Assembly: GCA_947627765.1 (NCBI GenBank)
Contig: CANQXA010000013.1
Span: forward strand, 1-47,041
Direction: 5' to 3'
Origin: an uncultured Clostridia bacterium
Lineage (GTDB): Bacteria; Bacillota; Clostridia; Christensenellales; Borkfalkiaceae
DNA: 47,041 bases
Shown here: positions 24,876-32,900 of the stretch, piece by piece
Layout of the letters: the number at the start of each line of letters is the position of its first letter
Numbering within the stretch: the stretch's first letter is position 1
Program-made: the position numbers and the translations under genes
The notes under the pieces: generated by a model
Told to the model about the DNA's origin: nothing
Database searches by the model: none
What the model saw: only the letters and a program-made list of their open reading frames with translations

Positions 24876-25673
24876 CTAACTTTCCTTAAAGGCGTCGGTG
24901 AGGACGGAGAGCTCTTTCTCGTAGTTGATCCCGAAGCGGCGGTCGGGAACTTCCTTTTGGGTCCGCAGAATGGAGCGGTAGCAGAACTCGACCGTGAGCG
25001 CGAGGGACTCTCGGAAGGACATCCCGCTCGCGATACAGCCCGCAAACGCCGCCGCGAAGACGTCGCCCGCGCCGTGATAACTTCCCTCCACTTTGCGAAG
25101 GGGCAGTTTGTGCGCGCCGCCGTCGAAGTAGTGGAGGGAATAGCCGTCCGCATCGTCCGCGCCCGTGATCACGGGATGGGGGCAAAGTTTAGAAAGGCGC
25201 AAGAGCGCGCGTTCGGGGTCCCGTTCTCCCGTCAGAAGAAATGCCTCCGTATCGTTGGGGAGAATGTAGTCCGCGAGCGCACAGAGGCTACCCATGTCCG
25301 CGGCGAACCCTTCGTCGAAGCCCTTATAGAAGGTAAAATTGTCACCGAGGACGGGATCGACCACAAAGACGCCGTCCTTCTTCAAAAAGCGCCGTTTGAC
25401 GTCTTTCACGAAGTCGATCTGGGCGCGGCTGCCGAGGTAGCCGCTCACGATCACGTCGTAGGAGAGCCCCAAGGTCTCCCAATGGCGGCAGATCTTCTCC
25501 ATCTCCCCGTCGAGGGGGAGGAAGGTGTAGCCCGTAAATCCGCCCGTATGGGTGGAAAGGAGGGCGGTGGGAAGGATGTCTACCGTGGCGCCGCACGCCG
25601 AGAGAACGGGCAATGCGACGGTCAGGGAACACTTCCCCACGCAGGAAATATCGTTGATCGCAAGCGCACGCAT
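24876..25673 (-). CDS. pdxK: Pyridoxal/pyridoxamine kinase
   Basis: PfkB-like (ribokinase superfamily) vitamin B6 kinase making pyridoxal phosphate by salvage. 265 aa. Seen: NDISCVGKCSLTVALPVL start, the PTALLSTHTGGFTGY substrate segment, SGYLGSRAQ, DPVLGDNFTFY, ILPNDTEAFLLTG and the anion-hole/catalytic GSYHGAGDVFAAAFAG with the catalytic Asp. This is the PdxY-like clade common in Firmicutes. GGAGGT lies before ATG 25673 and a TATCAT -10 farther upstream. Confidence 0.9.
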   Translation of the reverse strand: MRALAINDISCVGKCSLTVALPVLSACGATVDILPTALLSTHTGGFTGYTFLPLDGEMEKICRHWETLGLSYDVIVSGYLGSRAQIDFVKDVKRRFLKKDGVFVVDPVLGDNFTFYKGFDEGFAADMGSLCALADYILPNDTEAFLLTGERDPERALLRLSKLCPHPVITGADDADGYSLHYFDGGAHKLPLRKVEGSYHGAGDVFAAAFAGCIASGMSFRESLALTVEFCYRSILRTQKEVPDRRFGINYEKELSVLTDAFKES

Positions 25674-25784
25674 TACGAAGGACCTCCGTATCCGAAATTT
25701 TCCTCTATGATAGCACGCGCAAAAAAATTAGGCAAGTGAAATGAAAAGATTTTGATTTTTTTCTGCCGCGGGGCGTAAACCGCT

Positions 25785-25812
25785 TTGCAAAAAGGCGCGG
25801 ATGTGGTATCAT
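25785..25812 (+). promoter_or_regulatory. Promoter of the small metal-binding protein, leaderless type
   Basis: TTGCAA, 16-base spacer, TATCAT, then AGCGGGG and ATG 25820. Seven bases separate -10 and ATG, with no Shine-Dalgarno. Confidence 0.7.
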
Positions 25813-25819
25813 AGCGGGG

Positions 25820-26044
25820 ATGAAAAAAGTGATCGAGATGAGCGACCTGTGCTGTAAAAAGTGCGCGGAGCGGGCGGAGAAGAAACTGCTTCTCCTCGGC
25901 GGCGTGACGGGGGCGCGGGCGAACCTTCGGAAGAACGTGATCTACGTCGAGACGGAGCTCGAAGACGGCGCCCTTGAAGAATGTCTCGCCGCGGCGGGAT
26001 TCGAAGTGGTGTGCGTCCGCGAACGGCGAGGGATCTTCAGCTAA
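25820..26044 (+). CDS. Small heavy-metal-associated (HMA-like) protein
   Basis: 74 aa. Ferredoxin-like HMA features: a strand (KVIEMSDL), a metal loop CCKKC (residues 11-15), an amphipathic helix (AERAEKKLLLLGGV), strands around RANLRKNVIYVETEL and a second helix (ALEECLAAAGFEVV). Copper chaperones use M-x-C-x-x-C; here the loop is L-C-C-K-K-C, an extra Cys and no Met. It is probably a cytoplasmic Cu or other soft-metal carrier, but no transporter or regulator lies beside it. It is predicted to be translated from a leaderless mRNA. A weak hairpin with TCTTTT follows at 26047-26067. Confidence 0.65.
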   Translation: MKKVIEMSDLCCKKCAERAEKKLLLLGGVTGARANLRKNVIYVETELEDGALEECLAAAGFEVVCVRERRGIFS

Positions 26045-26086
26045 AAAGAGAAGCGTTTTGCTCTTTTGGAAATGTCCGCAAAACAC

Positions 26087-26115
26087 TTTACTTTTGCGCC
26101 GCCGCGCGGTATAAT
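26087..26115 (+). promoter_or_regulatory. Promoter of the ileS T-box leader
   Basis: TTTACT, 17-base spacer, TATAAT. Transcription would begin near 26122, giving a leader of about 315 bases. Confidence 0.8.
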
Positions 26116-26121
26116 AGAGAA

Positions 26122-26355
26122 AACTGCATAGAAGAGGCGTTGACAGAGGACGCGTCCGCAGCGGTTTGCCGTATACAGAGAATCCCCGTAAGGTGAGAGG
26201 GGGAAACGGTGCGTTGCGGGTATCCCCTCCGAGCTTGCGGGGTGAACCGGCAGTAACTTCGCACGGCGTCGCGGACCGTGATCCCCGCGGCAAATGACGG
26301 TTTGTTTTGGTGGTTGATATGCCTTCGCGTATTCCAAAACGCGGAGGCTTTTTTT
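26122..26355 (+). promoter_or_regulatory. T-box leader of ileS (specifier AUC)
   Basis: Senses uncharged tRNA-Ile and controls ileS by terminator/antiterminator choice. Stem I is recognisable: AGAGA, distal loop GTAAGGTGAGAGG, then GGGTATCCCCTCCGAGC with specifier ATC at 26222-26224. The terminator is GCCTTCGCG / CGCGGAGGC plus T-run (26321-26355). The competing antiterminator pairs GTTTTGG with CCAAAAC and exposes TGGT, which would pair with the tRNA 3' end ACCA (discriminator A, right for tRNA-Ile). The T-box sequence itself (GGTGGTTGATATGCC) departs strongly from the usual GGGTGGNACCGCG. Confidence 0.78.
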
Positions 26356-26438
26356 ACGGGATCTTCGCTTTGGCAACGATCCGTGAAAAAAAGTCCGAGC
26401 CCGAAAGATTTCTAAGGTAGACAGAAAAGGAGGCACCC

Positions 26439-29400
26439 ATGTACAAGAAGGTAGACACATCTTTGAATTTTGTGGAGCGGGAAAAGGAGATCATCGGCTT
26501 CTGGAAGGAGAATCGTATCTTCGAGAGATCGGTGGAAAAAAACGAGGGCGGAGAGGAGTTTTCCTTCTTCGACGGTCCTCCTACGGCGAACGGTAAGCCG
26601 CACATCGGGCACGTCTTAACGCGCTCCATTAAGGACGCCATCCCCCGCTACCGCACGATGAAGGGCTATCACGTCCTCAGAAAGGCGGGGTGGGATACGC
26701 ACGGTCTGCCCGTCGAGCTCGAAGTGGAGAAATCCTTGGGGCTCGACGGCAAGAAACAGATCGAGACGTACGGCATCGAGCCCTTCAACAAGAAGTGCAA
26801 GGAATCGGTGTGGAAATATCAGGGCGAGTGGGAGAAGATGTCCGACCGCGTCGGCTATTGGGTCGATATGGAGCATCCCTACGTCACCTATCACGACGAC
26901 TACATCGAATCGGTCTGGTGGGCGCTCAAAGAGATCCACAAGAAGGGGCTCCTCTACAAGGGGCACAAGATCGTTCCCTACTGCCCGCGTTGCGGCACCG
27001 CCCTCTCCTCGCACGAAGTCGCGCAGGGGTATAAAGACGTCAAGGAGACCTCCGTCGTCGCCCGTTTTGCGGTACAGGGGCGGGAAAACACCTACATTTT
27101 GGCGTGGACGACCACCCCGTGGACCCTTCCCTCCAACGTCGCGCTCTGCATGAATCCCGATGAGGACTATGCGGAGATCCGTACGGAGGACGGCGCGCGG
27201 TACATTCTCGCCGAGGCGCTCGTCCCCAAATTCTTCGAAAAGTACGAGGTCCTCTCCCGCCGCAAGGGGAAGGAGTACGAGGGCACGGAATACGAGCCTC
27301 TCTTCGGCTGGGCGAAGGGGAGTTTCCGCGAGAAGGCGTATTATGTCGTCTGCGACGGCTATGTCACCCTCACGGAGGGGACGGGCGTCGTACACATCGC
27401 CCCCGCGTTCGGCGAGGACGACTACAAGGTCGGCAAACGCTACGGGCTCCCCGTCGTACAGCTCGTCAACGAGCGCGGCTGTTTCGACGAGCGTTGCCCC
27501 GAGCTCAACGGGCTCTTTGCGAAGAAGGCGGATAAGATCATCATGGAAATGCTCGAAGAGCGGGGACTTTTGTTCCGCAAACTGCTCTTCGAACACAGCT
27601 ATCCCCACTGCTGGCGGTGCGATACGCCCCTCCTCTACTACGCCCGCTCGAGCTGGTTCATCGAGGTCACCAAAGTGAAGGACCGCCTCATCGCCGCCAA
27701 CCGTTCGGTGAATTGGATGCCCGAGACCATCAAAGAGGGCAGAATGGGCAACTTCCTCGAAAACGTCATCGATTGGGGGCTCTCCCGCGACCGCTATTGG
27801 GGTACCCCCCTTCCCGTGTGGGTATGCCCCGGCTGCGGAGCGATCGAGGTCATCGGCTCCCGCAAGGAACTTCATGAAAAGACGGGCGCGCCGGAGGATA
27901 CCGAACTGCACCGCCCCTATGTCGACGAGTTGCATTGCACCTGCCCCAAGTGCGGCAAAACGATGTCCCGCACGCCCGAGGTCATCGACTGTTGGTTCGA
28001 CTCGGGCTCCATGCCCTTCGCGCAGTACCACTATCCCTTCGAGAACAAGGAGCTCTTCGAGGAGACCTTCCCCGCCGACTTCATCTCGGAGGCGGTGGAC
28101 CAGACGCGCGGCTGGTTCTACGTTCTTCTCGTCATCTCGACCATTCTCTTCGACAGGGCGCCCTTTGAGAACTGTATCAGTTTGGGGCTCGTCGCCGACA
28201 AGAACGGCGTCAAGATGAGCAAGCACAAGGGCAACGTCGTCGATCCGTGGACGGTGCTCGAAAAGCAGGGCGCCGACGCCGTACGGTGGTACTTCTACAC
28301 GGCAAGCGCGCCGTGGCTCCCTTCCCGTTTCAGCGCGGAGGCGGTCTCGGAGGTCCAGCGTAAATTTCAGGGCACCCTGTGGAACAGCTACGCCTTCTTT
28401 ACCCTCTATGCCGAGATCGACGGCTACGATCCGAGCCGCTACGATTTAAGATCGTGCAAACTCTCCCTGCTCGACCGCTGGGTGCTCTCCAAACTCAACA
28501 CGCTTGTGGGCGAGGTGGACAAAATGCTCGCCGCATACAACATCACGGACAGCGCGCGCGCCATCCAAGACTTCTCGGACCAACTCTCGAATTGGTATGT
28601 ACGGAGGGGGAGGGACCGCTATTGGGGCGCGGAGATGACCGAGGACAAGGCGGCGGCGTATACGACGCTCTACACCGTGCTCGTCACGCTCTCCAAACTG
28701 CTCGCCCCCTACACGCCCTTTATGGCGGAGATGATCTACCGCAATCTCGTGCCCGCTTTCTTCCCCGAAGAGCCGATCTCCGTCCACCTTGCGAAGTACC
28801 CTTCCGCGGACATGGTATGGGTAGACGAGGCGTTGGAGCACGGAATGGAGGAGGCGATGCGCATCGTCGAGCTCGGCAGGAGCGCGCGGAATGCGAGCGG
28901 GATCAAGAACCGCCAGCCCCTTTCGGAAATGCTCGTCGCGAGCGACCGCGACCTCGGCGTTAAGGGCGAACTCGAAGCGATCGTACTCGACGAGCTCAAC
29001 GTCAAACGCATGAAGCGGGTGAGCGGCGGGGAGGACCTCGTACGCTACACCCTCAAACCGCAACTGCGCACGCTCGGCCCGAAGTACGGCAAAAAGCTCC
29101 GCCTCATCACGCAGTTTTTGAACGAATGCAACGCGGGCGAGGTCGTCGAAGCGGTGCGGACGAAGGGCTCCTACACCGTCGATCTCGAGGGTGAGGTCGA
29201 ACTGCTCGAAGAAGATCTGCAAATTTTCACCTCCTCCGCCGAGGGCTATGCCGCCGCGCAGGGGTACGGGATCACCGTCGCGCTCGAGACCGAACTCACC
29301 GAAGAACTGCTGCTCGAAGGGGCGGAACGGGAGCTCGTCTCCAAGATCCAGCTCATGCGCAAAGAGGCGGGTTTGGAAGTGACAGACCGCATTGCCATCA

Positions 29401-29558
29401 CCCATGTCTCAAAGGGACGCGCCAAAACGGTGCTCACCCGTGGCGATTTCAAAGCCGACGTTTTGGCTGAGACCGTAACCGAAGGGCAGGGCGAAGGGTT
29501 CACCAAGACGCTCGACATCAACGGCGACGAGGCGATCGTGACGATCTCGAAACTTTGA
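26439..29558 (+). CDS. ileS: Isoleucyl-tRNA synthetase, type 2 (eukaryote-like)
   Basis: Charges tRNA-Ile. 1039 aa. HIGH motif at about residue 54 (GKPHIGHVLTR), CP1 editing domain (AWTTTPWTLPSNVALC) at about 230, and KMSKHKGNVVDPW at about 592; type 1 enzymes have KMSKSLGN. Length and motif, with no C-terminal Cys4 zinc finger, place it in the type 2 class, which is often naturally mupirocin-tolerant. Internal Cys pairs (CPRCGTA, CPGCGA, CPKCGK) lie in CP regions. AAAGGAGG precedes ATG 26439. Controlled by the T-box leader. It carries one reversed ACCATGTCCG motif (28807). Confidence 0.96.
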   Translation: MYKKVDTSLNFVEREKEIIGFWKENRIFERSVEKNEGGEEFSFFDGPPTANGKPHIGHVLTRSIKDAIPRYRTMKGYHVLRKAGWDTHGLPVELEVEKSLGLDGKKQIETYGIEPFNKKCKESVWKYQGEWEKMSDRVGYWVDMEHPYVTYHDDYIESVWWALKEIHKKGLLYKGHKIVPYCPRCGTALSSHEVAQGYKDVKETSVVARFAVQGRENTYILAWTTTPWTLPSNVALCMNPDEDYAEIRTEDGARYILAEALVPKFFEKYEVLSRRKGKEYEGTEYEPLFGWAKGSFREKAYYVVCDGYVTLTEGTGVVHIAPAFGEDDYKVGKRYGLPVVQLVNERGCFDERCPELNGLFAKKADKIIMEMLEERGLLFRKLLFEHSYPHCWRCDTPLLYYARSSWFIEVTKVKDRLIAANRSVNWMPETIKEGRMGNFLENVIDWGLSRDRYWGTPLPVWVCPGCGAIEVIGSRKELHEKTGAPEDTELHRPYVDELHCTCPKCGKTMSRTPEVIDCWFDSGSMPFAQYHYPFENKELFEETFPADFISEAVDQTRGWFYVLLVISTILFDRAPFENCISLGLVADKNGVKMSKHKGNVVDPWTVLEKQGADAVRWYFYTASAPWLPSRFSAEAVSEVQRKFQGTLWNSYAFFTLYAEIDGYDPSRYDLRSCKLSLLDRWVLSKLNTLVGEVDKMLAAYNITDSARAIQDFSDQLSNWYVRRGRDRYWGAEMTEDKAAAYTTLYTVLVTLSKLLAPYTPFMAEMIYRNLVPAFFPEEPISVHLAKYPSADMVWVDEALEHGMEEAMRIVELGRSARNASGIKNRQPLSEMLVASDRDLGVKGELEAIVLDELNVKRMKRVSGGEDLVRYTLKPQLRTLGPKYGKKLRLITQFLNECNAGEVVEAVRTKGSYTVDLEGEVELLEEDLQIFTSSAEGYAAAQGYGITVALETELTEELLLEGAERELVSKIQLMRKEAGLEVTDRIAITHVSKGRAKTVLTRGDFKADVLAETVTEGQGEGFTKTLDINGDEAIVTISKL

Positions 29559-29574
29559 TTTTTGAAAGACGCAA

Positions 29575-29607
29575 GGCGCCGCCCCCGTCAAGAGGGCGGC
29601 GCTTTCT
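29575..29607 (+). terminator. Terminator of ileS
   Basis: GCGCCGCCC / GGGCGGCGC stem with a 9-base loop followed by TTTCTATT, between convergent ileS and the DUF4363 gene. Confidence 0.85.
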
Positions 29608-29614
29608 ATTAAGC

Positions 29615-29992
29615 CTAAAAGACGTTTTCGAGGGCGGGGCGGTAGGTCGCGGGGAGACATTCGGTGAGGTGGAGCAAGATCTCGAGCTTGGGGAGCGCAA
29701 GATCGTATTTCCCCTCGGCGACGAATTTGACCGTCTCCGAGACGTAGTCGTCGATGCGGGAGATGTCGTTGTGGGGGATCCAGATGTGGAGCCTGCTCTT
29801 CCGCTTCTCCCACGAGACGCGCACCGCCTTGGCGTCCTCCCCGTTGGCTTCCGCCCGCTCCGCCTTGTCGTACAGCGTTTGGAGCTCCTCCCCGAAGCCC
29901 GAAAACTCCCGTTTGACGTACCGCCATTCGAAGATCCCGAGGCCCGCGAGCAGCGCCGCCGCCACCAAAATTGCCGTGAGCGATTTGACCAT
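29615..29992 (-). CDS. DUF4363 family membrane-anchored protein
   Basis: 125 aa. One N-terminal hydrophobic helix (SLTAILVAAALLAGLGIFEW, residues 4-23), then a helical extracytoplasmic part with KREFSGFGEELQTLYDKAERAE and PHNDISRIDDYVSETVKFV, the hallmark region of DUF4363. The gene follows a DUF421 gene by a few bases (ribosome site GAGGTGG overlaps the spacer); the same pair is common in spore-forming Firmicutes. Function not established; a role as partner of the DUF421 protein is inferred from this pairing. Confidence 0.85.
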   Translation of the reverse strand: MVKSLTAILVAAALLAGLGIFEWRYVKREFSGFGEELQTLYDKAERAEANGEDAKAVRVSWEKRKSRLHIWIPHNDISRIDDYVSETVKFVAEGKYDLALPKLEILLHLTECLPATYRPALENVF

Positions 29993-30001
29993 GCGTCCAC
30001 C

Positions 30002-30691
30002 TCACCACGTCTTGCCGTCCGGGTAGGTCACGCGGAGGGTGCGGAATTTCTCCCGCTTCACTTGCAGGTACATCTTCCCGAGCCCGTCCGCCGTGAGGAC
30101 GAGCACCTTTTTGATCTTGCCGACTCCCTCCCGCTTCAAAATTCCGTCGAAATAGGACTGCCCGAGCCCGGTGAGCGCGAGGTTGGTCTTGTCGTATTTC
30201 CCGTTGTCGATGATGACGAGGGGTAGGGAATCCTGCATTTGTTCGTAGTTCTCTTTGGGCAGGGCGGAGAACTGACCGTTGGATTCGTAGAGGGCGTAAT
30301 CGACGCAGTCGAGCGAGAAATAGCCCGCCGTGCGGAGGGATTCGATGAGATCGGAGACGTCGAGATTGTTCTTTTTGAGCTGGTAGTCGTCGATGCCGTT
30401 TTTGTTGATGACGAGGCTGGGCTTCCCGCTGATAAGCCCTTTGAGCGGTTTGACTTTGAGGTCCAAGAGGGTGACTACCTCATGCAGGACGTAGATGGTC
30501 ACCACCGAAACGATGCCGTAGAGGAGGGGAATGGAGGCGTCCGCCATGGGAATGCAGGCGAGTTCGGCGATAAGAAGAGTTATGACGAGTTCGAAGGGTT
30601 GCATCTCGCCGATCTGGCGCTTCCCCATAAGACGCATGATGATGAGCAGGGTCACAAACAGAATGGCGGTGCGGATGATGATGAGGACCAT
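30002..30691 (-). CDS. DUF421 (YetF-like) membrane protein
   Basis: 229 aa. Three N-terminal membrane helices (VLIIIRTAILFVTLLIIMRLMG, LVITLLIAELACIPMA, LLYGIVSVVTIYVLHEVVTLL) are followed by a cytoplasmic domain with SGKPSLVINKNGIDDYQLKKNNLDVSDLIESLR, the typical DUF421 repeat-fold segment. GKRQIGEMQPFELVI is the family signature. ATG 30691 fits the family start; no close Shine-Dalgarno is visible. Divergent from the THF riboswitch-folT unit, whose promoter lies within 60 bases. B. subtilis YetF-type proteins are linked to spore or envelope properties, but the function here is unknown. Confidence 0.88.
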   Translation of the reverse strand: MVLIIIRTAILFVTLLIIMRLMGKRQIGEMQPFELVITLLIAELACIPMADASIPLLYGIVSVVTIYVLHEVVTLLDLKVKPLKGLISGKPSLVINKNGIDDYQLKKNNLDVSDLIESLRTAGYFSLDCVDYALYESNGQFSALPKENYEQMQDSLPLVIIDNGKYDKTNLALTGLGQSYFDGILKREGVGKIKKVLVLTADGLGKMYLQVKREKFRTLRVTYPDGKTW

Positions 30692-30733
30692 GGAATTACT
30701 GTGTGAAATCTCCCGAAAACTATGTGCGTTCGC

Positions 30734-30762
30734 TTGCGCTTTTCCCGCCGCCGTGATAGAAT
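30734..30762 (+). promoter_or_regulatory. Promoter of the THF riboswitch-folT unit
   Basis: TTGCGC, 17-base spacer, TAGAAT. The riboswitch aptamer begins a few bases downstream. Confidence 0.75.
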
Positions 30763-30868
30763 GGGAAGGAAGAGTAGCCAAGGCGCGTAAAGTGTTGCGA
30801 AACGGGACGTTGTTCGCAAACGAAAGGGCGGGGAGATCCCTTTGAGGGAGATTGCCCCAAGCTCTGCG
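30763..30868 (+). promoter_or_regulatory. Tetrahydrofolate (THF) riboswitch, class I
   Basis: Conserved class I THF aptamer blocks occur in order: GGAAGAGTAG, GGCGCGTAAAGTG, AACGGGACGTTG, AACGAAAGG and the closing GATTGCCCC...AAGCTCT. They match the known folT-leader aptamer (GAGUAG, GCGUUAAGUG, GGGAUGUCG, AACGAAG). It precedes a folate-type ECF S-component gene, the usual target. The aptamer is separated from the gene by about 170 bases that end in a hairpin (31038-31062) whose right arm AGGAGGT is the ribosome site. Confidence 0.9.
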
Positions 30869-31037
30869 GTGCCGCGGCGCGTCCGCTCTCGTCGTCACTC
30901 GCCGCCTTTTTACGCTTTTCTTGCGAAAAGCTCTGTTTGGCGGCGGTGCCTCCTTTCGCAAAAAATCTTTCCACGAAATCTTTTTTGCGATAAAAGAGGT
31001 GGGGCAAATGCCCCCGCATTCAGACGGCGAAATCACG

Positions 31038-31062
31038 GACCTCCTCGAAAGGAGGTTTTTTT
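31038..31062 (+). promoter_or_regulatory. Shine-Dalgarno-sequestering hairpin/terminator before folT
   Basis: ACCTCCT-CGAA-AGGAGGT followed by TTTTTT and then ATG. The same stem hides the ribosome site and, with its T-run, could also terminate, so it is the likely expression platform of the THF riboswitch. The 30869-31037 spacer contains further hairpins (GGGGCAAATGCCCC near 31003) but no gene. Confidence 0.75.
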
Positions 31063-31812
31063 ATGCTCAACAAGACACAGCGCATCCTGTTTCTCCTAAT
31101 GATCGCGGTCATTTTGGTCTTATCCGCCGCGCTCGCCCTTCTCGTCGTCCGCCTCAAACGGGGCAAAAAGAAGCGGGAGGGCAGTCCTTCCCGCCTCGCA
31201 AAGATCTTCCTTTCCGACGTTCTTCTCGGCAAATCGGGCTCGGCGCGCGTCGCCTACGTCGGGGTGATGACGGCGCTCTGCGTGGCGGTGAATATGTTCG
31301 AACTGCGGTTCGCCGACGTACAATTCTCCTTCACGGTCTTCATGAGTGTCCTCACGGGGATCCTCATCGGGCCCGCCTTCGGCGCCGCCGCGGTCTTTTT
31401 GGGAGATCTCATCGGCTACGTCGTCAACAGTTGGGGCTACCTCTATATGCCGTGGGTGGGGCTCTCCTGCGCGATGATGGCGTTTCTCGGGGGGCTCCTC
31501 ATGAAGATCCCCCTCGGCTTCCGCGGGAGCGGCTATTTGAAGCTCGGGATCGTCTGCGCCGCCGTGCTCGCCGTCTGCTCGGTGGGGATCAATACGACGG
31601 GCTTCTACTTCTACTATACGCGGGTCGGTTTTTCGGGCAGGGCGCTCGGGCTGATGGAGGAGCACTTCGGCGTGAACGGCTACCTCGCCTATGCGCTCGT
31701 GCGGCTGGTCTTCATGGGTCAGCTGTGGAACAATCTCTTCAATTTCGCCCTGCTCTTCGTCGCCGTACCCGTCCTCAACGCCGTAAAACCGTTGAAGATC
31801 AAGATCCGCTGA
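31063..31812 (+). CDS. folT: Folate-type ECF transporter S-component
   Basis: Substrate-binding membrane subunit of an energy-coupling factor transporter for folates; the shared EcfA/EcfT module is not in this window. 249 aa: an N-terminal extra helix and basic linker (residues 1-60, LVVRLKRGKKKREG), then the six-helix S-component core beginning VAYVGVMTALCVAVNMFELRF, with the GPAFGAAAVFLGDLIGY segment typical of FolT-like proteins. Assignment to folate rests mainly on the THF riboswitch upstream. The N-terminal extension is longer than usual for FolT. Confidence 0.87.
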   Translation: MLNKTQRILFLLMIAVILVLSAALALLVVRLKRGKKKREGSPSRLAKIFLSDVLLGKSGSARVAYVGVMTALCVAVNMFELRFADVQFSFTVFMSVLTGILIGPAFGAAAVFLGDLIGYVVNSWGYLYMPWVGLSCAMMAFLGGLLMKIPLGFRGSGYLKLGIVCAAVLAVCSVGINTTGFYFYYTRVGFSGRALGLMEEHFGVNGYLAYALVRLVFMGQLWNNLFNFALLFVAVPVLNAVKPLKIKIR

Positions 31813-31844
31813 GCCAAAATTTTCCCGCCGGTATGCCGATGTAT

Positions 31845-31874
31845 TTGACTTTTTTTGCGCGGCGGTGGTATAAT
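31845..31874 (+). promoter_or_regulatory. Promoter of lgt-pncB-lspA-rlu
   Basis: TTGACT, 18-base spacer, TATAAT, followed by AAGGAG before ATG 31903. No terminator is evident after folT, so some read-through is possible. Confidence 0.85.
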
Positions 31875-31902
31875 AAGGATAATTCGGTATAAGGAGCTGC
31901 CT

Positions 31903-32898
31903 ATGCAATCTCTCCTGCTTGCAAATCCCATGTTCGGCACTTACGACGAGGGCGTGTACATCTTCACGCTCGCGGTGCAGTACTATGCGATCTTCATCGT
32001 CTGCGGGATGATCCTCGCGGCGGCGCTCTCCGCTCTCCTCATGAAGCGGAGGAACATGGACCCCGCCTTTATCTTTACGCTGTTTATCATCTGCATTCCC
32101 TCGGCGATCGTGGGGGCGCGGCTGTTCTCCTGCCTCACCGACGGCAGTCTGCGCACCCATTCCTTCGGGGCATGGCTCAAATACCTTGTCGTCCCGCCGT
32201 GGCGGGGGCTCTCCATCGTGGGCGGCGTCATCGGCGGCGTCCTCTCGGGGTTCCTCGTCTGCCTCGGCTTCAAAGTCAATTTCCTGCGGGCGGCGGACTG
32301 CGTCGTCATCAATATCCTCTTTGCGCAAGCCCTCGGGCGGTGGGGGAATTATTTCAACGGCGAGGTGTACGGCGGCGTCGTCACCAATCCCGCCCTCCAA
32401 TTCTTCCCCTTTGCCGTCTTCGAGGGGGGAGAATGGCACTACGCCTTTTTCTTCTACGAAATGGTCATCAACCTCATCGGCTGGGCGCTCCTCTTCACCT
32501 TTACTTGGTACAGGAAGAGCAAGCCGAACGGGATCTCCACCTGCCTCTATTTCGTGTGGTACGGCACCGTGCGCACGATCATGGAGCCCTTCCGCGAGGC
32601 GCAGTATCAGCTCGGCATTTGGAGCGAACTCTTCGCCATTCTCATGATGGGGCTGGGGATCATTGCGATCGAGATCCTGCTCATCGTCAACTTCCGCCGC
32701 GAGGGGGCATTCATCGGGAGCCGCAACGGCGACCCGTGCGGGATCTCGCGGTATCTCTCCGCCGATAAAAAGAGCAAGCCCTATTATTCCAAGATCAACA
32801 TCTTCGGGAAGGAGTATCCCCCCAAGCCCGAAAAGAAGAAGGACCGCGCAAAGGGCGGCTCTTCGGGACCTTCCTCCGATGAGGGAAAAGAGGAATAG
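31903..32898 (+). CDS. lgt: Prolipoprotein diacylglyceryl transferase
   Basis: Transfers diacylglycerol from phosphatidylglycerol to the lipobox Cys, the first step of lipoprotein maturation. 331 aa, about seven membrane helices. Signature GRWGNYFNGEVYGG at about residues 145-158, RGLSIVGGVIGG near 105 and YFVWYGTVRTIMEPFR near 215, as in Lgt. The last 50 residues are a charged cytoplasmic tail (KPEKKKDRAKGG). lspA, the second enzyme of the same pathway, is two genes downstream. The start at ATG 31903 follows AAGGAG; the earlier in-frame start overlaps the promoter and is rejected. Confidence 0.94.
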   Translation: MQSLLLANPMFGTYDEGVYIFTLAVQYYAIFIVCGMILAAALSALLMKRRNMDPAFIFTLFIICIPSAIVGARLFSCLTDGSLRTHSFGAWLKYLVVPPWRGLSIVGGVIGGVLSGFLVCLGFKVNFLRAADCVVINILFAQALGRWGNYFNGEVYGGVVTNPALQFFPFAVFEGGEWHYAFFFYEMVINLIGWALLFTFTWYRKSKPNGISTCLYFVWYGTVRTIMEPFREAQYQLGIWSELFAILMMGLGIIAIEILLIVNFRREGAFIGSRNGDPCGISRYLSADKKSKPYYSKINIFGKEYPPKPEKKKDRAKGGSSGPSSDEGKEE

Positions 32899-32900
32899 AT

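Noticed and set aside
26616-28226. Long antisense frame within ileS (and similar ones within der, rnj and pyk)
   Set aside because: Stop-free antisense frames are expected at this GC content; the sense genes are certain and the antisense products resemble nothing.
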